DNA from: Phycisphaerae bacterium
Lineage (GTDB): Bacteria; Planctomycetota; Phycisphaerae; UBA1845
DNA length: 17,165 nt
Reading direction: 5' to 3'
NCBI GenBank assembly: GCA_021604825.1
Contig: BQJS01000096.1
Coordinates: forward strand, 1 to 17,165
Below are positions 1-8,040 of this stretch, piece by piece (within the stretch, counting starts at the first letter, position 1; every line of letters starts with the position of its first letter). Both the position numbers and the translations under genes were made by a program. The notes below the pieces were generated by a model that was not told where the DNA came from, did no database searches, and worked only from the letters and a program-made list of their open reading frames with translations.

Positions 1-1
1 G

Positions 2-868
2 CCCGAGACCTTTCAACGGTGGATCCGTCAGAAGGAAGCCGGCACAAAACCAAAACCGGTGGGGCGGCCCCGGATCAGCACAGTGCGACTCCGTATCATC
101 GTTCGATTCGCCAAGGAGAACCTCGGTTGGGGCTATCGCCGAATCGTTGGAGAACTGCGCAAGCTCCATCTTCCAGTTGGCCGCTCCAGCATCCGGCGCA
201 TCTTGTTAGAGGAAGGGTTGGCACCTCCACCAGGAAGGGATCGTCGCACTCATGCGACCGAAACGCCTTGGCGGAAGTTTCTACGCTTGCACATGAACAC
301 GCTTGTTGCGTGCGACTTTTTCACCAAAAGCGTATGGACGCCATTCGGAACCAAGACTGCATTCTGCTTGTTTTTCATTCATCTGCAGTCGAGGAAGGTC
401 TTCCTGTGCCCTGCGACTTACCATCCGAACCGGCTATGGATGATGCAACAAGCGCGGAACGTGCAAATGTGGATTGAGGACCAGAAGATTGAACCTCGGT
501 TCCTACTCCGTGACCGCGATGCGAAGTTTACGCTGGCGTTCGACACGCTGTTCAAGGACGCGGGTATCCGGATCGTGAAAGCACCAGTCCAAGCGCCGAA
601 TGCGAACGACTTTGCAGAATCGTGGATCGGGTCGCTCAAGAGAGAATGCCTGGATCACTTCGTCTGCTTCAGCCGGGGTCATCTCGATCACATCCTCCGC
701 GAGTACGTTCGATTCCATAATCGGCATCGACCTCACCAAGGTCTTGGCAATCGTACGTTGAGAGCTGCACTTGGAAACGATCCGCCGCCCATTCACCCTG
801 AATCAAGTCCGATCCGCTGCCAGCGATTTCTCGGCGGATTGCTGCGCCATTATTATCGCGCTGCGTGA
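2..868 (+). CDS. DDE integrase-type transposase, 5' end outside window
   Basis: The frame is open from base 2, so the gene begins upstream; the GTG at 59 is an internal valine codon. Visible protein is 288 residues. An N-terminal helix-turn-helix-like stretch (GWGYRRIVGELRK) is followed by an rve/RNase H-fold integrase core. Its probable catalytic triad is D105 (VACDFF), D171 (LLRDRDAKF; D173 is the alternative) and E206 (NDFAESW), with the 35-residue D-to-E spacing typical of IS3-like and retroviral-type integrases. The C-terminal HNRHRPHQGLGN motif is also standard for the family. It would cut and join DNA ends of an insertion sequence or related element. I see no terminal inverted repeat after the stop, so element boundaries are unknown. 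The core seems intact, so it could be active if the missing N-terminus is sound. It lies outside the tRNA-flanked element. Confidence 0.85.
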   Translation, partial: PETFQRWIRQKEAGTKPKPVGRPRISTVRLRIIVRFAKENLGWGYRRIVGELRKLHLPVGRSSIRRILLEEGLAPPPGRDRRTHATETPWRKFLRLHMNTLVACDFFTKSVWTPFGTKTAFCLFFIHLQSRKVFLCPATYHPNRLWMMQQARNVQMWIEDQKIEPRFLLRDRDAKFTLAFDTLFKDAGIRIVKAPVQAPNANDFAESWIGSLKRECLDHFVCFSRGHLDHILREYVRFHNRHRPHQGLGNRTLRAALGNDPPPIHPESSPIRCQRFLGGLLRHYYRAA

Positions 869-1146
869 CCATCAGTCGCTCGGGTTCGTCATGTTGCCAC
901 ATCTTTCGATCTCGCCATGCGACGGCGACTCTGTTATCATGCGCGGAGTTACCTGCGATCCTCGCAACTGACTTATCCGTCGCGCGAATCCACTCCATCG
1001 AACGAATCTCAAATCACTCCCGAAAACGAATGGGAGCGGCACCTACATTTTGGACCCTCGCTGGATGGACCTGCGCGCGCCCAAGTCACCGGCGCTGCCG
1101 ATGAATTGGGCGATTCGACTCGCCCCGAACTCGAAGCGCAAAGAAA
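869..1146. other. No convincing gene between transposase and tRNA-Asn relic
   Basis: Several overlapping short frames are open here, but none has a ribosome binding site or a motif I recognise. The stretch at 1100-1129 is an imperfect direct copy of 1166-1195 (23 of 30 bases by eye), so the area beside the attachment repeat contains a small duplication. It is probably decayed or non-coding sequence. Confidence 0.4.
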
Positions 1147-1178
1147 CGCCCAACTCGACACGATGGACGAGTTGGGCG
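1147..1178 (-). terminator. Probable original terminator of tRNA-Asn, now stranded
   Basis: A perfect 11-bp inverted repeat (CGCCCAACTCG at 1147-1157, CGAGTTGGGCG at 1168-1178) has a 10-nt loop. Read on the minus strand it is followed by TTTCTTT, as in an intrinsic terminator. It begins 8 nt beyond the end of the tRNA 3' repeat at 1187-1209. In an uninterrupted chromosome it would therefore sit directly behind tRNA-Asn on the same strand. Its present distance from the intact tRNA (about 6.8 kb) is what insertion of an element at the tRNA 3' end would produce. The stem is seen directly; the ancestral role is inferred. Confidence 0.6.
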
Positions 1179-1186
1179 ATTTAACG

Positions 1187-1209
1187 CTCCCCGAGTAGGA
1201 CTCGAACCT
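1187..1209. repeat. Attachment-site direct repeat, distal copy (tRNA-Asn 3' end)
   Basis: These 23 bases are identical to 8018-8040, the last 23 nt of tRNA-Asn in reverse complement: three bases of the T-stem 5' arm, the T-loop, the 3' T-stem, the acceptor 3' strand and the discriminator base. Identity stops exactly at the tRNA 3' end on one side and within the T-arm on the other. This is the usual shape of an att core left by a tyrosine-recombinase element that integrates into a tRNA gene. No tRNA can be folded from this copy. Confidence 0.8.
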
Positions 1210-1404
1210 GATTCGATAAGCGCTAGTGATTCCAACGACTTAGAAAATCAGCCAGTTTCAAGCGCTGCAAAAAGCGCTGCACTTTCGGCCAAAACGCCCG
1301 AAATCGACCGCGATCTACAAGCCGTCATCAAATCATGGCCGATCCTATCCGAACCGCTTCGAGCGGCAGTGTTGGCGATTGTGCGGAGCGGCAAGAATGG
1401 TTAG
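1210..1404 (+). pseudogene. Detached C-terminal tail of tyrosine recombinase (inferred)
   Basis: From the att repeat the frame continues open for 64 codons to a TAG at 1402-1404, with no start codon or ribosome binding site of its own. The peptide includes SSAAKSAALSAK and then a WPILSEPLRAAVLAIV segment. From memory this resembles C-terminal tails of planctomycete integrases (WP-x-LP-x-x-RAAI-type). The frame through the att core (PRVGLEP) is the same as in the recombinase fragment at the other end, 7714-8049. Joining the two ends through the core would thus give one continuous recombinase C-terminus. Its stop overlaps tail-to-tail with the stop of the minus-strand gene at 1401-1733. The family assignment of this tail is the least certain part. 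Confidence 0.5.
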
Positions 1405-1733
1405 ATCGATTCACCGCATTCGGGGCAACGTGGTTCGGATAGGCCCTTCAGAATGTGGCCGCATGCCGAGCATCGCGTGTATCCGTCAGTGGATCGGTGC
1501 AGCAATGCCATGACCAGTGTTGCTACAAAGATTGACGGAACTGTCCAAGCCAAGAGCGTTAGATGGACCGCCACGCGTGAGATGATTGTTATGGATCGTG
1601 TAGGGGCCATATGTGGTTCAAGAGCATTTTGAAAGAAGTGCGCGAGCGCGTTTCCGTCACCGATGATGCATGTAGTCGCAATGATTGAGCAAACGCCAGC
1701 AAGAATGGCCAAGATGCACGCTCTGAGCCGCAT
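1401..1733 (-). CDS. Small membrane protein with C-terminal zinc-ribbon tail
   Basis: The product is 110 residues. Two hydrophobic segments are visible, about residues 5-25 (ACILAILAGVCSIIATTCII) and 50-80 (VHLTLLAWTVPSIFVATLVM), consistent with two membrane helices. The C-terminus reads RCSACGHILKGLSEPRCPECGES, two CxxCG-type knuckles that would bind zinc on one face of the membrane. This tail is common in small planctomycete proteins of unknown role. No Shine-Dalgarno sequence precedes the ATG at 1731-1733. The gene lies inside the tRNA-flanked element, downstream of and on the same strand as the giant secreted protein, but 350 bp away. Function is unknown. Confidence 0.7.
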   Translation of the reverse strand: MRLRACILAILAGVCSIIATTCIIGDGNALAHFFQNALEPHMAPTRSITIISRVAVHLTLLAWTVPSIFVATLVMALLHRSTDGYTRCSACGHILKGLSEPRCPECGESI

Positions 1734-1904
1734 ACGGCCATGATCGCGCTTGATTGGGCATCGGTCAACGAATCGACGACAGGGGCCCCACGACCGCCGA
1801 GAATCCGAACCACGCCAACCAGGTCGAATGTAGCGGATTCACTTGATTATCTTGAGCGGAAGGAATCTAGGCTTTGGCGCATATGCTGAAGTCGCCGACC
1901 TGTA

Positions 1905-2084
1905 CTACGGCAATGCGCCAGTGAATTCCAACTGAAGCTGCGCGGCATCCATCAAGTCCACATCGGCAACGGCATCGCGATTCGCGCATCCGAGATTCAG
2001 CCAGCTGCTACCGGGTCCGTTCAAACAGCCGAGGTAATTCGACATGTCTAGATTGTCAATGCCGCCGTCGTCATTGACCGGGCC
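1905..2084 (-). pseudogene. Second dockerin-like cassette, in frame after a stop codon
   Basis: Directly after the TAA of the giant protein (2085-2087), the same frame continues for 59 codons to a TAG at 1905-1907. The peptide is a recognisable planctomycete dockerin-like module: NDDGGIDNLDMSNYLGCLNG, then LGCANRDAVADVDLMDAAQ and an ending LEFTGALP. It has two degenerate EF-hand-type loops and the conserved two-cysteine spacing. There is no start codon suited to a separate gene. It is either a relic of a longer ancestral C-terminus, the leftover of recombination between dockerin cassettes, or a sign that the TAA is a sequencing error or is read through. The last options cannot be separated from sequence alone. 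Confidence 0.75.
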
Positions 2085-5000
2085 TTAATCATATGGTCCC
2101 GAAATCACAGAGGCCATTGCATGCCAATCGGCTAGATCAATCATGGGGCTTGCGGTGTCAGTGTTAGCACACGCACATGTCGGATCGATGGAGCTATCTT
2201 CGCCGAAACACTCTAAGAAGAATCGCATATCGTGGAGATCAATATCGCCGTCCGCATCCGAATCTCCAGGCATTGCGCACGCTGGGCAGTTGCCTACCGT
2301 TAACTCGGCGGGATCACTGAAAAGAACGCAATTTGGACCAATCGACAGTGCCCTCAGAGAATAGACCCCGGCATTGGTTTGGGTGGCGTTTTCAATCGTC
2401 AGCGTCGATCCAAATACACCAGAAATCCCTCCGCCGTCTACAAGGGGCATGCCATCTCGATGCCACTGTGTGAAGGTGCTGAATCCTCCAGGGGACGATA
2501 CCGCTGCTGTAAACATGGCGGTTTCACCTGATTCGACACAGGTGTCGACAGGCTGAATCGTAAAATCAGGTCCGACGACATCGAGTACGCTAGGCGACGA
2601 CAAGATCGCGTTAGAGCATGCATCCACGATGTAGCATTGATAGCCGGGAGAGTCGGCTTCGTCTGCGAAGGTGACATCGGCGATACGCAGATGTGGTGAA
2701 TCCGTTCCGCTTATGTTCCCTTCATTAGTTAGTGGTACGCCATTTTTCTGCCAGGCGTATGATGCGATATCTCCATCGGTTACGACGGCGATGATCTCAA
2801 CTTCGCCCGCACAGGCTGACACTAAAGCAGGTGGTTGTGATTGGATCGTGCCATTCTCAAACACTTCCAATTCAATCGGTCCGCTTAATGTCTCGATACA
2901 CGCACGTGATGCGATGCAAGTGTAGAGGCCTGCATCCGCCAGCATGAATTCATTGATGCGAAGTGTTTTTGTGGTCGCGCCCTCGATTCTTCCGTCATCC
3001 GTTAAGGGCGTTGAACCGCGATACCATTGAAATCCGTCGGCTGTCGGTGCATCTATCGTGACTTCAACCGTATCGCCCGGACACCCTTGAATGTAATCCG
3101 GCTGATCGACAATAAGGTCCGCCTCATCACACGAATCGGGCACACCGTTGTTGTCACAATCCTCCGTCACGCATGGCGGACCATCTATGTTTAGAACAAA
3201 CGAACCCGTAAATCCGAAAAATCCGGTGATGCGGATCCAATATCCGACGCCTGATTCGACATTGACGGAAACCTGCGAACCCAAATCGCAAGAGTCATCG
3301 TTGCATGCCAAGAGATTGTCAGCCGAACCTGGGCAATCACTGTGAACAGACATGACGGTATCCAGCGGCGAGCCACAAAGACTAAATGTTGCCAGCCCAT
3401 CGAACGCAGGAACGTATTGATACCAGACGTCCGTACTGTCCGTGCAGCCAGAGTCGCCCTCCGAGGTAGCACCAACTGTGCTGCCGGTGTAAGTACGACC
3501 TGGACAAGCCAAACGGGCGTCATCGCAATCGTCTACGTCACCGTGAACGAATGAAGCCAATTCCGGAATTTCCTCGAAGTTTGGAAGAATCTCGCATTCG
3601 TCAGGTTGGTTGTTGTCGTTACAGTCTTCGCTGGTTCCCGAGGCGAGATCGCAAGTATCGGGGATTCCGTTTTGGTTGCAATCGGGATCACATTCGTCCG
3701 GTAGGCCGTTCAAATCACAATCATCGAAGTCCTCGCAGTCGTCTGGAATGCCATTCGTATTGCAGTCGATTCTCTCGACGCCGTTGCATTGTCCGCACTC
3801 AAAGAGTTCCACAATAAAAACGCACAGAGAATCCCAATCATCGGAACAGCAGAAAGGGAAGATGTCGCACACGCATGCTTCGACGACGGGATCTTCGCAC
3901 CCGGCGCCATGTCCGGTTGTGCAGCAATTCCCAGAGCCCGCTCCGTCAACTTCGCACTCGTCGGGGATCAGGTTTTCGTTGCAATCGCTAACAATGTCGC
4001 ATGTGCCGCATCCCAGTAGCTCCACTTGATCCGCGCACGGACGGTCCCAATCAACGTCGCAGCAATACGGATCAACCACACAAACGCATGACTCGATGTC
4101 CACATCGCTGCACCCGGTTCCATGTTGCGTTTCGCAGCAGTTGTGAATTGCCTCGATCTCGCAAATATCTGGCACGCCATTGAAATTACAGCCACCTTCG
4201 CATTCATCGGGGATACTGTTATTGTCGCAGTCGTTGCTGGTGCCCACCATTATGTCGCAGATATCCGGAGCGCCATTGTTGTTGCACCCACCCTCGCACT
4301 CGTCTGGAACACCATTACTGTTGCAATCATTGCTCGTTCCGGCTGCAACATCGCAAATGTCCGGGACGCCATTGTTATTACATCCGCCCTCGCACTCGTC
4401 GGGCAACCCGCTCAAATCGCAATCTGAACTCGTTCCGCCCGCCAGATCGCATTCATCGGGGACGCCGTTTTCGTTACAGTCATTATTTGCACCAGCACTA
4501 CAGTCCCCGCATCCAAACCCCTCAACTTGATCTACGCAGAAGCTATCCCACTCAACATTGCAGCAGAACGAGTCAAATGCGCAGACGCATGCCGAAATGG
4601 TTGGGTCACTACAACCTGCTCCATGGCCTGTTTCGCAACAGTTGTGACTAAAACCTGGGCCTTCAAGTTCGCATTCGTCAGGAATGCCGCTGATGTTGCA
4701 GTCATCTGCGAACTCGCATGATCCGCAATCGAATTCTAATACCTCGATTGAGCACAGACGGTCCCATTCCGTTGTGCAGCAAAATGGATCGCGCGCACAC
4801 ACGCAGGACGCGATATCGTCATTGCTACAACCAGGGTCATCGTGCATCTCGCAGCAGTCGTGGATTTCCGCTATCTCGCAAGCGTCGGGACGACCGTTGG
4901 CGTTGCAGTCGTCGCTGACGCCGATTGCAATGTCGCAGCTATCAGCGGTGCCATTCGTATTGCAGTCCGGCTCGCATTCGTCGGGCACGCTATTTCCGGT

Positions 5001-7265
5001 GCAGTCTTGGCTGGTTTGGTCGGCAATGTCGCAACTGTCAGCGGTTCCGTTATTGTTGCAGTCCGGCTCACATTCGTCGGGAATCTTGTTGCCAGTGCAA
5101 TCGGCGCTCGATCCCAGGGCAATGTCACAGAAATCCTGAATGCCATTACTTTGACAGTCGGCTCGGCTCTCGCATTCGTCGGGAACTGTGTTCGCGTTGC
5201 AATCCGCGCTCGTTCCGGCTGCAATGTCGTCAAGATCGTCGAGACCGTTCCCATTGCAATCACCGACGCGTAACGAAGCGACCTGAGTTCCCCAAATGTC
5301 AACCGAATGGACGAACTCCTGGACTGTCCAGAAGGTCAAGTCGTCTTCTGGATCGACGGACGTGTAGCTATAGTCTCCAAACCGATTCCGACCAAATGAG
5401 TCGATGATGTTCTGCTCGGCCAGGCCTTCCCGATAAAGCGTGGGAGGCGCCATCATCCCGAGCGGGTCAGAGGACCTGCGCCCGGTGTAGTATGTGCTCG
5501 CGTATTCCGTGGGTGACGATCCACTGAATCCCATTACAATCTGATCGACAGCGTTCACCGCGAGCGAAGGAAAGAAGTAGTGCCTTGTTGGTGAGTCAAT
5601 CAGACCCTGCTGCGCGACGGTTTGAGACGCCATATCGATTTCATACCATTGACATGCGGCGCGACCATCCACACCAACGGTGTAACACAACCACAATGAG
5701 CCGTTGCGGTACACCGAATTCATCACACGATCTCCCACGGTGTCGAGCGGAACCACACTTCCAAGCGCTTCCGCATCTGGCGGGGCATTCTGCGGAGTGA
5801 CTGAGACAGTTCCGAGGTCCACGAGGCTTGGCGAAGTCAGTGAACCTGACAATTGGCGCAATTGCAGTTGCGAAGTCGAAATTCGCGAAACAAACAACTC
5901 ACCACCCGAATCACCATACGTCATTGCGGGTTGAATTGCTCCTTCAAAGGGCAGTCCGCGAAAGGCAGTTACTGTCCCAAGATTCTGGGGATTCGATAAG
6001 AGTGGCGCCTTATCGAAGGCAAATATACTCATGCCGCAACCCACCATGTATGAAGTCACATAGATTCCGTCGTCATCAACGCCCAACGTTGGGTAGTCCG
6101 GAAAGCACCCGGCATCCGCCCCGGTACTAACGGTTACGTCGGTCTTGAACCATGTACCTGTCGGATCATCGCTCGACGAAACCGCGATGAATACTTTTGT
6201 ATTGAAGTCTGAAACGATGACGATCCATCGCCCGCTGTGGTAATCAAACAGAACGCGAGGGTCTCCGCTCGATCCCGGAAGAAACGATGAGAGGTTGACG
6301 TTGGTCATCTCAGCACCGGTGTCGCGGGAATAAATAGCAAAATTGCGGTTCACAACTTCAACGAAGTGATTGGGACCCATCGCCCCGTGGGTGTCGGGCG
6401 GTGCGGAGAATGACCCAGCATCACCACGCAGAATACCTTCGAAGTTCAGCAGTAACCCTGGCGGAGGAATCTGCGGATCAATTCCACGGCCAACTACATC
6501 ATCCGCATCGATTCGGTCCGAGTCGGCTTCAGGCGGTTCTGCAGGCGGTGGAATAATCCACGCAGGTGAAGTTTCGCTACTTCCAAACTCCCAATTCAAT
6601 CCTGCGTATCGTGAAGCAGACAATTTTTGATGGAATCGCCCATCTTCAAAGTCAATTAGGATTGGCTCGCTAGGTTGCCCGTTGTCGTCGAGAGCAGCGA
6701 ACGCAAGATCGTCAAGTCCGTAGAAGCCGACGCCAAGTGATGATGGCAATGCCTCGACAACGATCCGATCCACGCCACGCAGGTTTACGGTCATCCATTT
6801 TGGATTCTCGTCGATTTCGTCGAACCACTTGGTTTGGCCGACCAATTCGTTGTCACGAAATCCGCTGACGCGTATCGCCTCGGCCCAGACAGCCTCCGTC
6901 GATTGCCCGGCAACATAGAAGCCTATGAAATCGACGAGACGGTTGAAGCCGATACCCATCTCGATGTCGCCATGTTTGTTCACAAGATTGTGTGCGCCGG
7001 AATGTGGATAGTACGTGGATCGGCGGGTGGGAATGACCCACTCGCCTCGAACCAAGATTGGCTCCTCTTTTTCGGATCGCTTAATGGCATCGCGGGCAAC
7101 CACCGCATCCAATCCTTCGAGAAATCCTACGGCTCGGTTGGCACGTGGGACGGTTTGCCCTTTGATGGAATCGTTTTCCGGCGACGGGGAAACTTCTCGC
7201 GGCTGCGCCGAAACGGTCGCTTGTAGCATCAAACCTAATGCAATGATTTGCTTTGTTGATGTCAT
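2085..7265 (-). CDS. Giant secreted Cys-rich repeat protein with Ig-like and dockerin-like domains
   Basis: The protein has 1726 residues. An N-terminal signal peptide probably ends at VSA/Q (about residue 20). Residues 75-230 resemble a beta-sandwich around IDFEDG. Residues 270-665 resemble a beta-propeller-like domain opening with PPDTHGAMGPNHFVEV. Residues 669-1225 hold 21 copies of a DCNxNGxPDxCE motif, like calcium-binding thrombospondin type 3 repeats. They are interrupted by four roughly 48-residue Cys-rich modules (CCE.H..GC, CVC, FCC or YCC, WD, CG.C) near 802, 872, 1040 and 1113. A PPC-like domain (1228-1362), one more repeat, three Ig-like domains (about 1385-1655) and a dockerin-like pair (1660-1726, loop DSDADGDIDLHD) follow. 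The many cysteines argue for an oxidised extracellular location. The start ATG has AGGA 10 nt upstream. It may be an adhesin or surface scaffold; no enzyme motif was seen. Confidence 0.85.
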   Translation of the reverse strand: MTSTKQIIALGLMLQATVSAQPREVSPSPENDSIKGQTVPRANRAVGFLEGLDAVVARDAIKRSEKEEPILVRGEWVIPTRRSTYYPHSGAHNLVNKHGDIEMGIGFNRLVDFIGFYVAGQSTEAVWAEAIRVSGFRDNELVGQTKWFDEIDENPKWMTVNLRGVDRIVVEALPSSLGVGFYGLDDLAFAALDDNGQPSEPILIDFEDGRFHQKLSASRYAGLNWEFGSSETSPAWIIPPPAEPPEADSDRIDADDVVGRGIDPQIPPPGLLLNFEGILRGDAGSFSAPPDTHGAMGPNHFVEVVNRNFAIYSRDTGAEMTNVNLSSFLPGSSGDPRVLFDYHSGRWIVIVSDFNTKVFIAVSSSDDPTGTWFKTDVTVSTGADAGCFPDYPTLGVDDDGIYVTSYMVGCGMSIFAFDKAPLLSNPQNLGTVTAFRGLPFEGAIQPAMTYGDSGGELFVSRISTSQLQLRQLSGSLTSPSLVDLGTVSVTPQNAPPDAEALGSVVPLDTVGDRVMNSVYRNGSLWLCYTVGVDGRAACQWYEIDMASQTVAQQGLIDSPTRHYFFPSLAVNAVDQIVMGFSGSSPTEYASTYYTGRRSSDPLGMMAPPTLYREGLAEQNIIDSFGRNRFGDYSYTSVDPEDDLTFWTVQEFVHSVDIWGTQVASLRVGDCNGNGLDDLDDIAAGTSADCNANTVPDECESRADCQSNGIQDFCDIALGSSADCTGNKIPDECEPDCNNNGTADSCDIADQTSQDCTGNSVPDECEPDCNTNGTADSCDIAIGVSDDCNANGRPDACEIAEIHDCCEMHDDPGCSNDDIASCVCARDPFCCTTEWDRLCSIEVLEFDCGSCEFADDCNISGIPDECELEGPGFSHNCCETGHGAGCSDPTISACVCAFDSFCCNVEWDSFCVDQVEGFGCGDCSAGANNDCNENGVPDECDLAGGTSSDCDLSGLPDECEGGCNNNGVPDICDVAAGTSNDCNSNGVPDECEGGCNNNGAPDICDIMVGTSNDCDNNSIPDECEGGCNFNGVPDICEIEAIHNCCETQHGTGCSDVDIESCVCVVDPYCCDVDWDRPCADQVELLGCGTCDIVSDCNENLIPDECEVDGAGSGNCCTTGHGAGCEDPVVEACVCDIFPFCCSDDWDSLCVFIVELFECGQCNGVERIDCNTNGIPDDCEDFDDCDLNGLPDECDPDCNQNGIPDTCDLASGTSEDCNDNNQPDECEILPNFEEIPELASFVHGDVDDCDDARLACPGRTYTGSTVGATSEGDSGCTDSTDVWYQYVPAFDGLATFSLCGSPLDTVMSVHSDCPGSADNLLACNDDSCDLGSQVSVNVESGVGYWIRITGFFGFTGSFVLNIDGPPCVTEDCDNNGVPDSCDEADLIVDQPDYIQGCPGDTVEVTIDAPTADGFQWYRGSTPLTDDGRIEGATTKTLRINEFMLADAGLYTCIASRACIETLSGPIELEVFENGTIQSQPPALVSACAGEVEIIAVVTDGDIASYAWQKNGVPLTNEGNISGTDSPHLRIADVTFADEADSPGYQCYIVDACSNAILSSPSVLDVVGPDFTIQPVDTCVESGETAMFTAAVSSPGGFSTFTQWHRDGMPLVDGGGISGVFGSTLTIENATQTNAGVYSLRALSIGPNCVLFSDPAELTVGNCPACAMPGDSDADGDIDLHDMRFFLECFGEDSSIDPTCACANTDTASPMIDLADWHAMASVISGPYD
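3591..5261 (-). repeat. Coding tandem repeat array (DCNxNGxPDxCE, 21 copies) with four Cys modules
   Basis: Inside the giant secreted gene, the 12-residue motif recurs as paired units, joined by linkers such as IAxGTSx. Examples are DCNSNGVPDECE, GCNNNGAPDICD and DCDNNSIPDECE; a 22nd copy lies after the PPC-like domain, near 3126-3164. Several GGCNNNG units in the middle (about 4180-4400) are nearly identical in DNA, suggesting recent unit duplication. The Asp/Asn spacing suits calcium binding, and the flanking cysteines suit disulfides. Confidence 0.85.
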
Positions 7266-7713
7266 GATTTGCTCATCCTGCGCGTGATCGGATTGCCATG
7301 GATCGTGAATGCGACAGTTTAAAGCCGGGCTCGCGAGAAGGTTGAGCGTTGCTGACGCGCCTCATCAGAGCAGCGCCAGGGCCGGGGCAGCCTGGATGTT
7401 GCGCTCGACGGTGTTAGCGAACTCGTGTTGATAGTATACCGCGCCGATCATGCCGAAAGCCAGAGTCTGGCAGAACTGACCTTTCCCACTCAAACTGATC
7501 CAGGTGTTGGGTTAGAAATTTCGTTACTCGTTGGGGAGGGAGTGTCACGAGCCGGCGGCGTTGGTGTTCGCAGCGATTGAGTGAATACGCGCTCAGCCTG
7601 CGCGGGATAACCCAAGCCAGTTCGTGCTTTTTTCGAAAAGGTGGCTGAACTCTTCGAAATCATGCTGCCCAGTCATACATCGTCTTACATCAGATCATTT
7701 GCGTGCCCATTAG
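7266..7713. other. Gene-poor stretch upstream of the giant gene, decayed element sequence
   Basis: No complete gene is visible. A minus-strand frame at 7365-7511 is open for 48 codons and reads protein-like near its end (AFGMIGAVYYQHEFANTVER), but it has no credible start and may be a remnant. At 7693-7710 the bases read DHLRAH just before an in-frame stop, plausibly a degenerate copy of the recombinase HxxR box. No clear promoter for the giant gene was found. Confidence 0.35.
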
Positions 7714-7985
7714 TCAGCATCGCGTCGCCGGACGGAACTGGTCGAGGACTATCCGATTCACGTCGCGACGGCATGGTTGGGTAACTCGCCAACCGTGGCG
7801 AACCGCCACTATCTTCAAGTCACCGATGAGCATTTCGAGCGGGCAGTTGAGTCTGCGAATTCAGCCGAATCAAAAGCGCTGCAGAATGCGCTGCAGTACC
7901 CGACCGCATCAGGTGGAATTGGCTCGCAAAGTAAGCGTGAGAGAATTAGGAAATCGGCGTTTGGCGGCTATAAGCGAAGAAATGC

Positions 7986-8007
7986 GACACCGTGCAACGC
8001 TGGTGTC
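7986..8007 (-). terminator. Possible present-day terminator behind tRNA-Asn
   Basis: A 6-bp inverted repeat (GACACC at 7986-7991, GGTGTC at 8002-8007, 10-nt loop) lies 10 nt beyond the tRNA 3' end. On the minus strand it is followed by GCATTTCTTC. It overlaps the recombinase fragment. It may replace the stranded terminator at 1147-1178. The stem is short, so confidence is low. Confidence 0.3.
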
Positions 8008-8017
8008 ATAGGGCGAA

Positions 8018-8040
8018 CTCCCCGAGTAGGACTCGAACCT
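8018..8040. repeat. Attachment-site direct repeat, copy within intact tRNA-Asn
   Basis: This is identical to 1187-1209. It covers the tRNA from the T-arm to the discriminator base. The element lies on the 3' side of the tRNA, as expected when integration keeps the tRNA gene whole. The recombinase fragment reads through this copy in the frame PRVGLEP. Confidence 0.8.

Noticed and set aside
1116..1133. Possible third, degenerate tRNA-end repeat beside the left att copy
   Set aside because: Similarity to the T-arm is partial and explained by the local duplication of 1100-1129 and 1166-1195; no clean core can be aligned.
3591..5261. Evenly spaced short DNA repeats that could suggest a CRISPR array
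   Set aside because: The units are imperfect, have no constant spacer length, and lie in one long frame coding for DCNxNGxPDxCE motifs. They are protein repeats.
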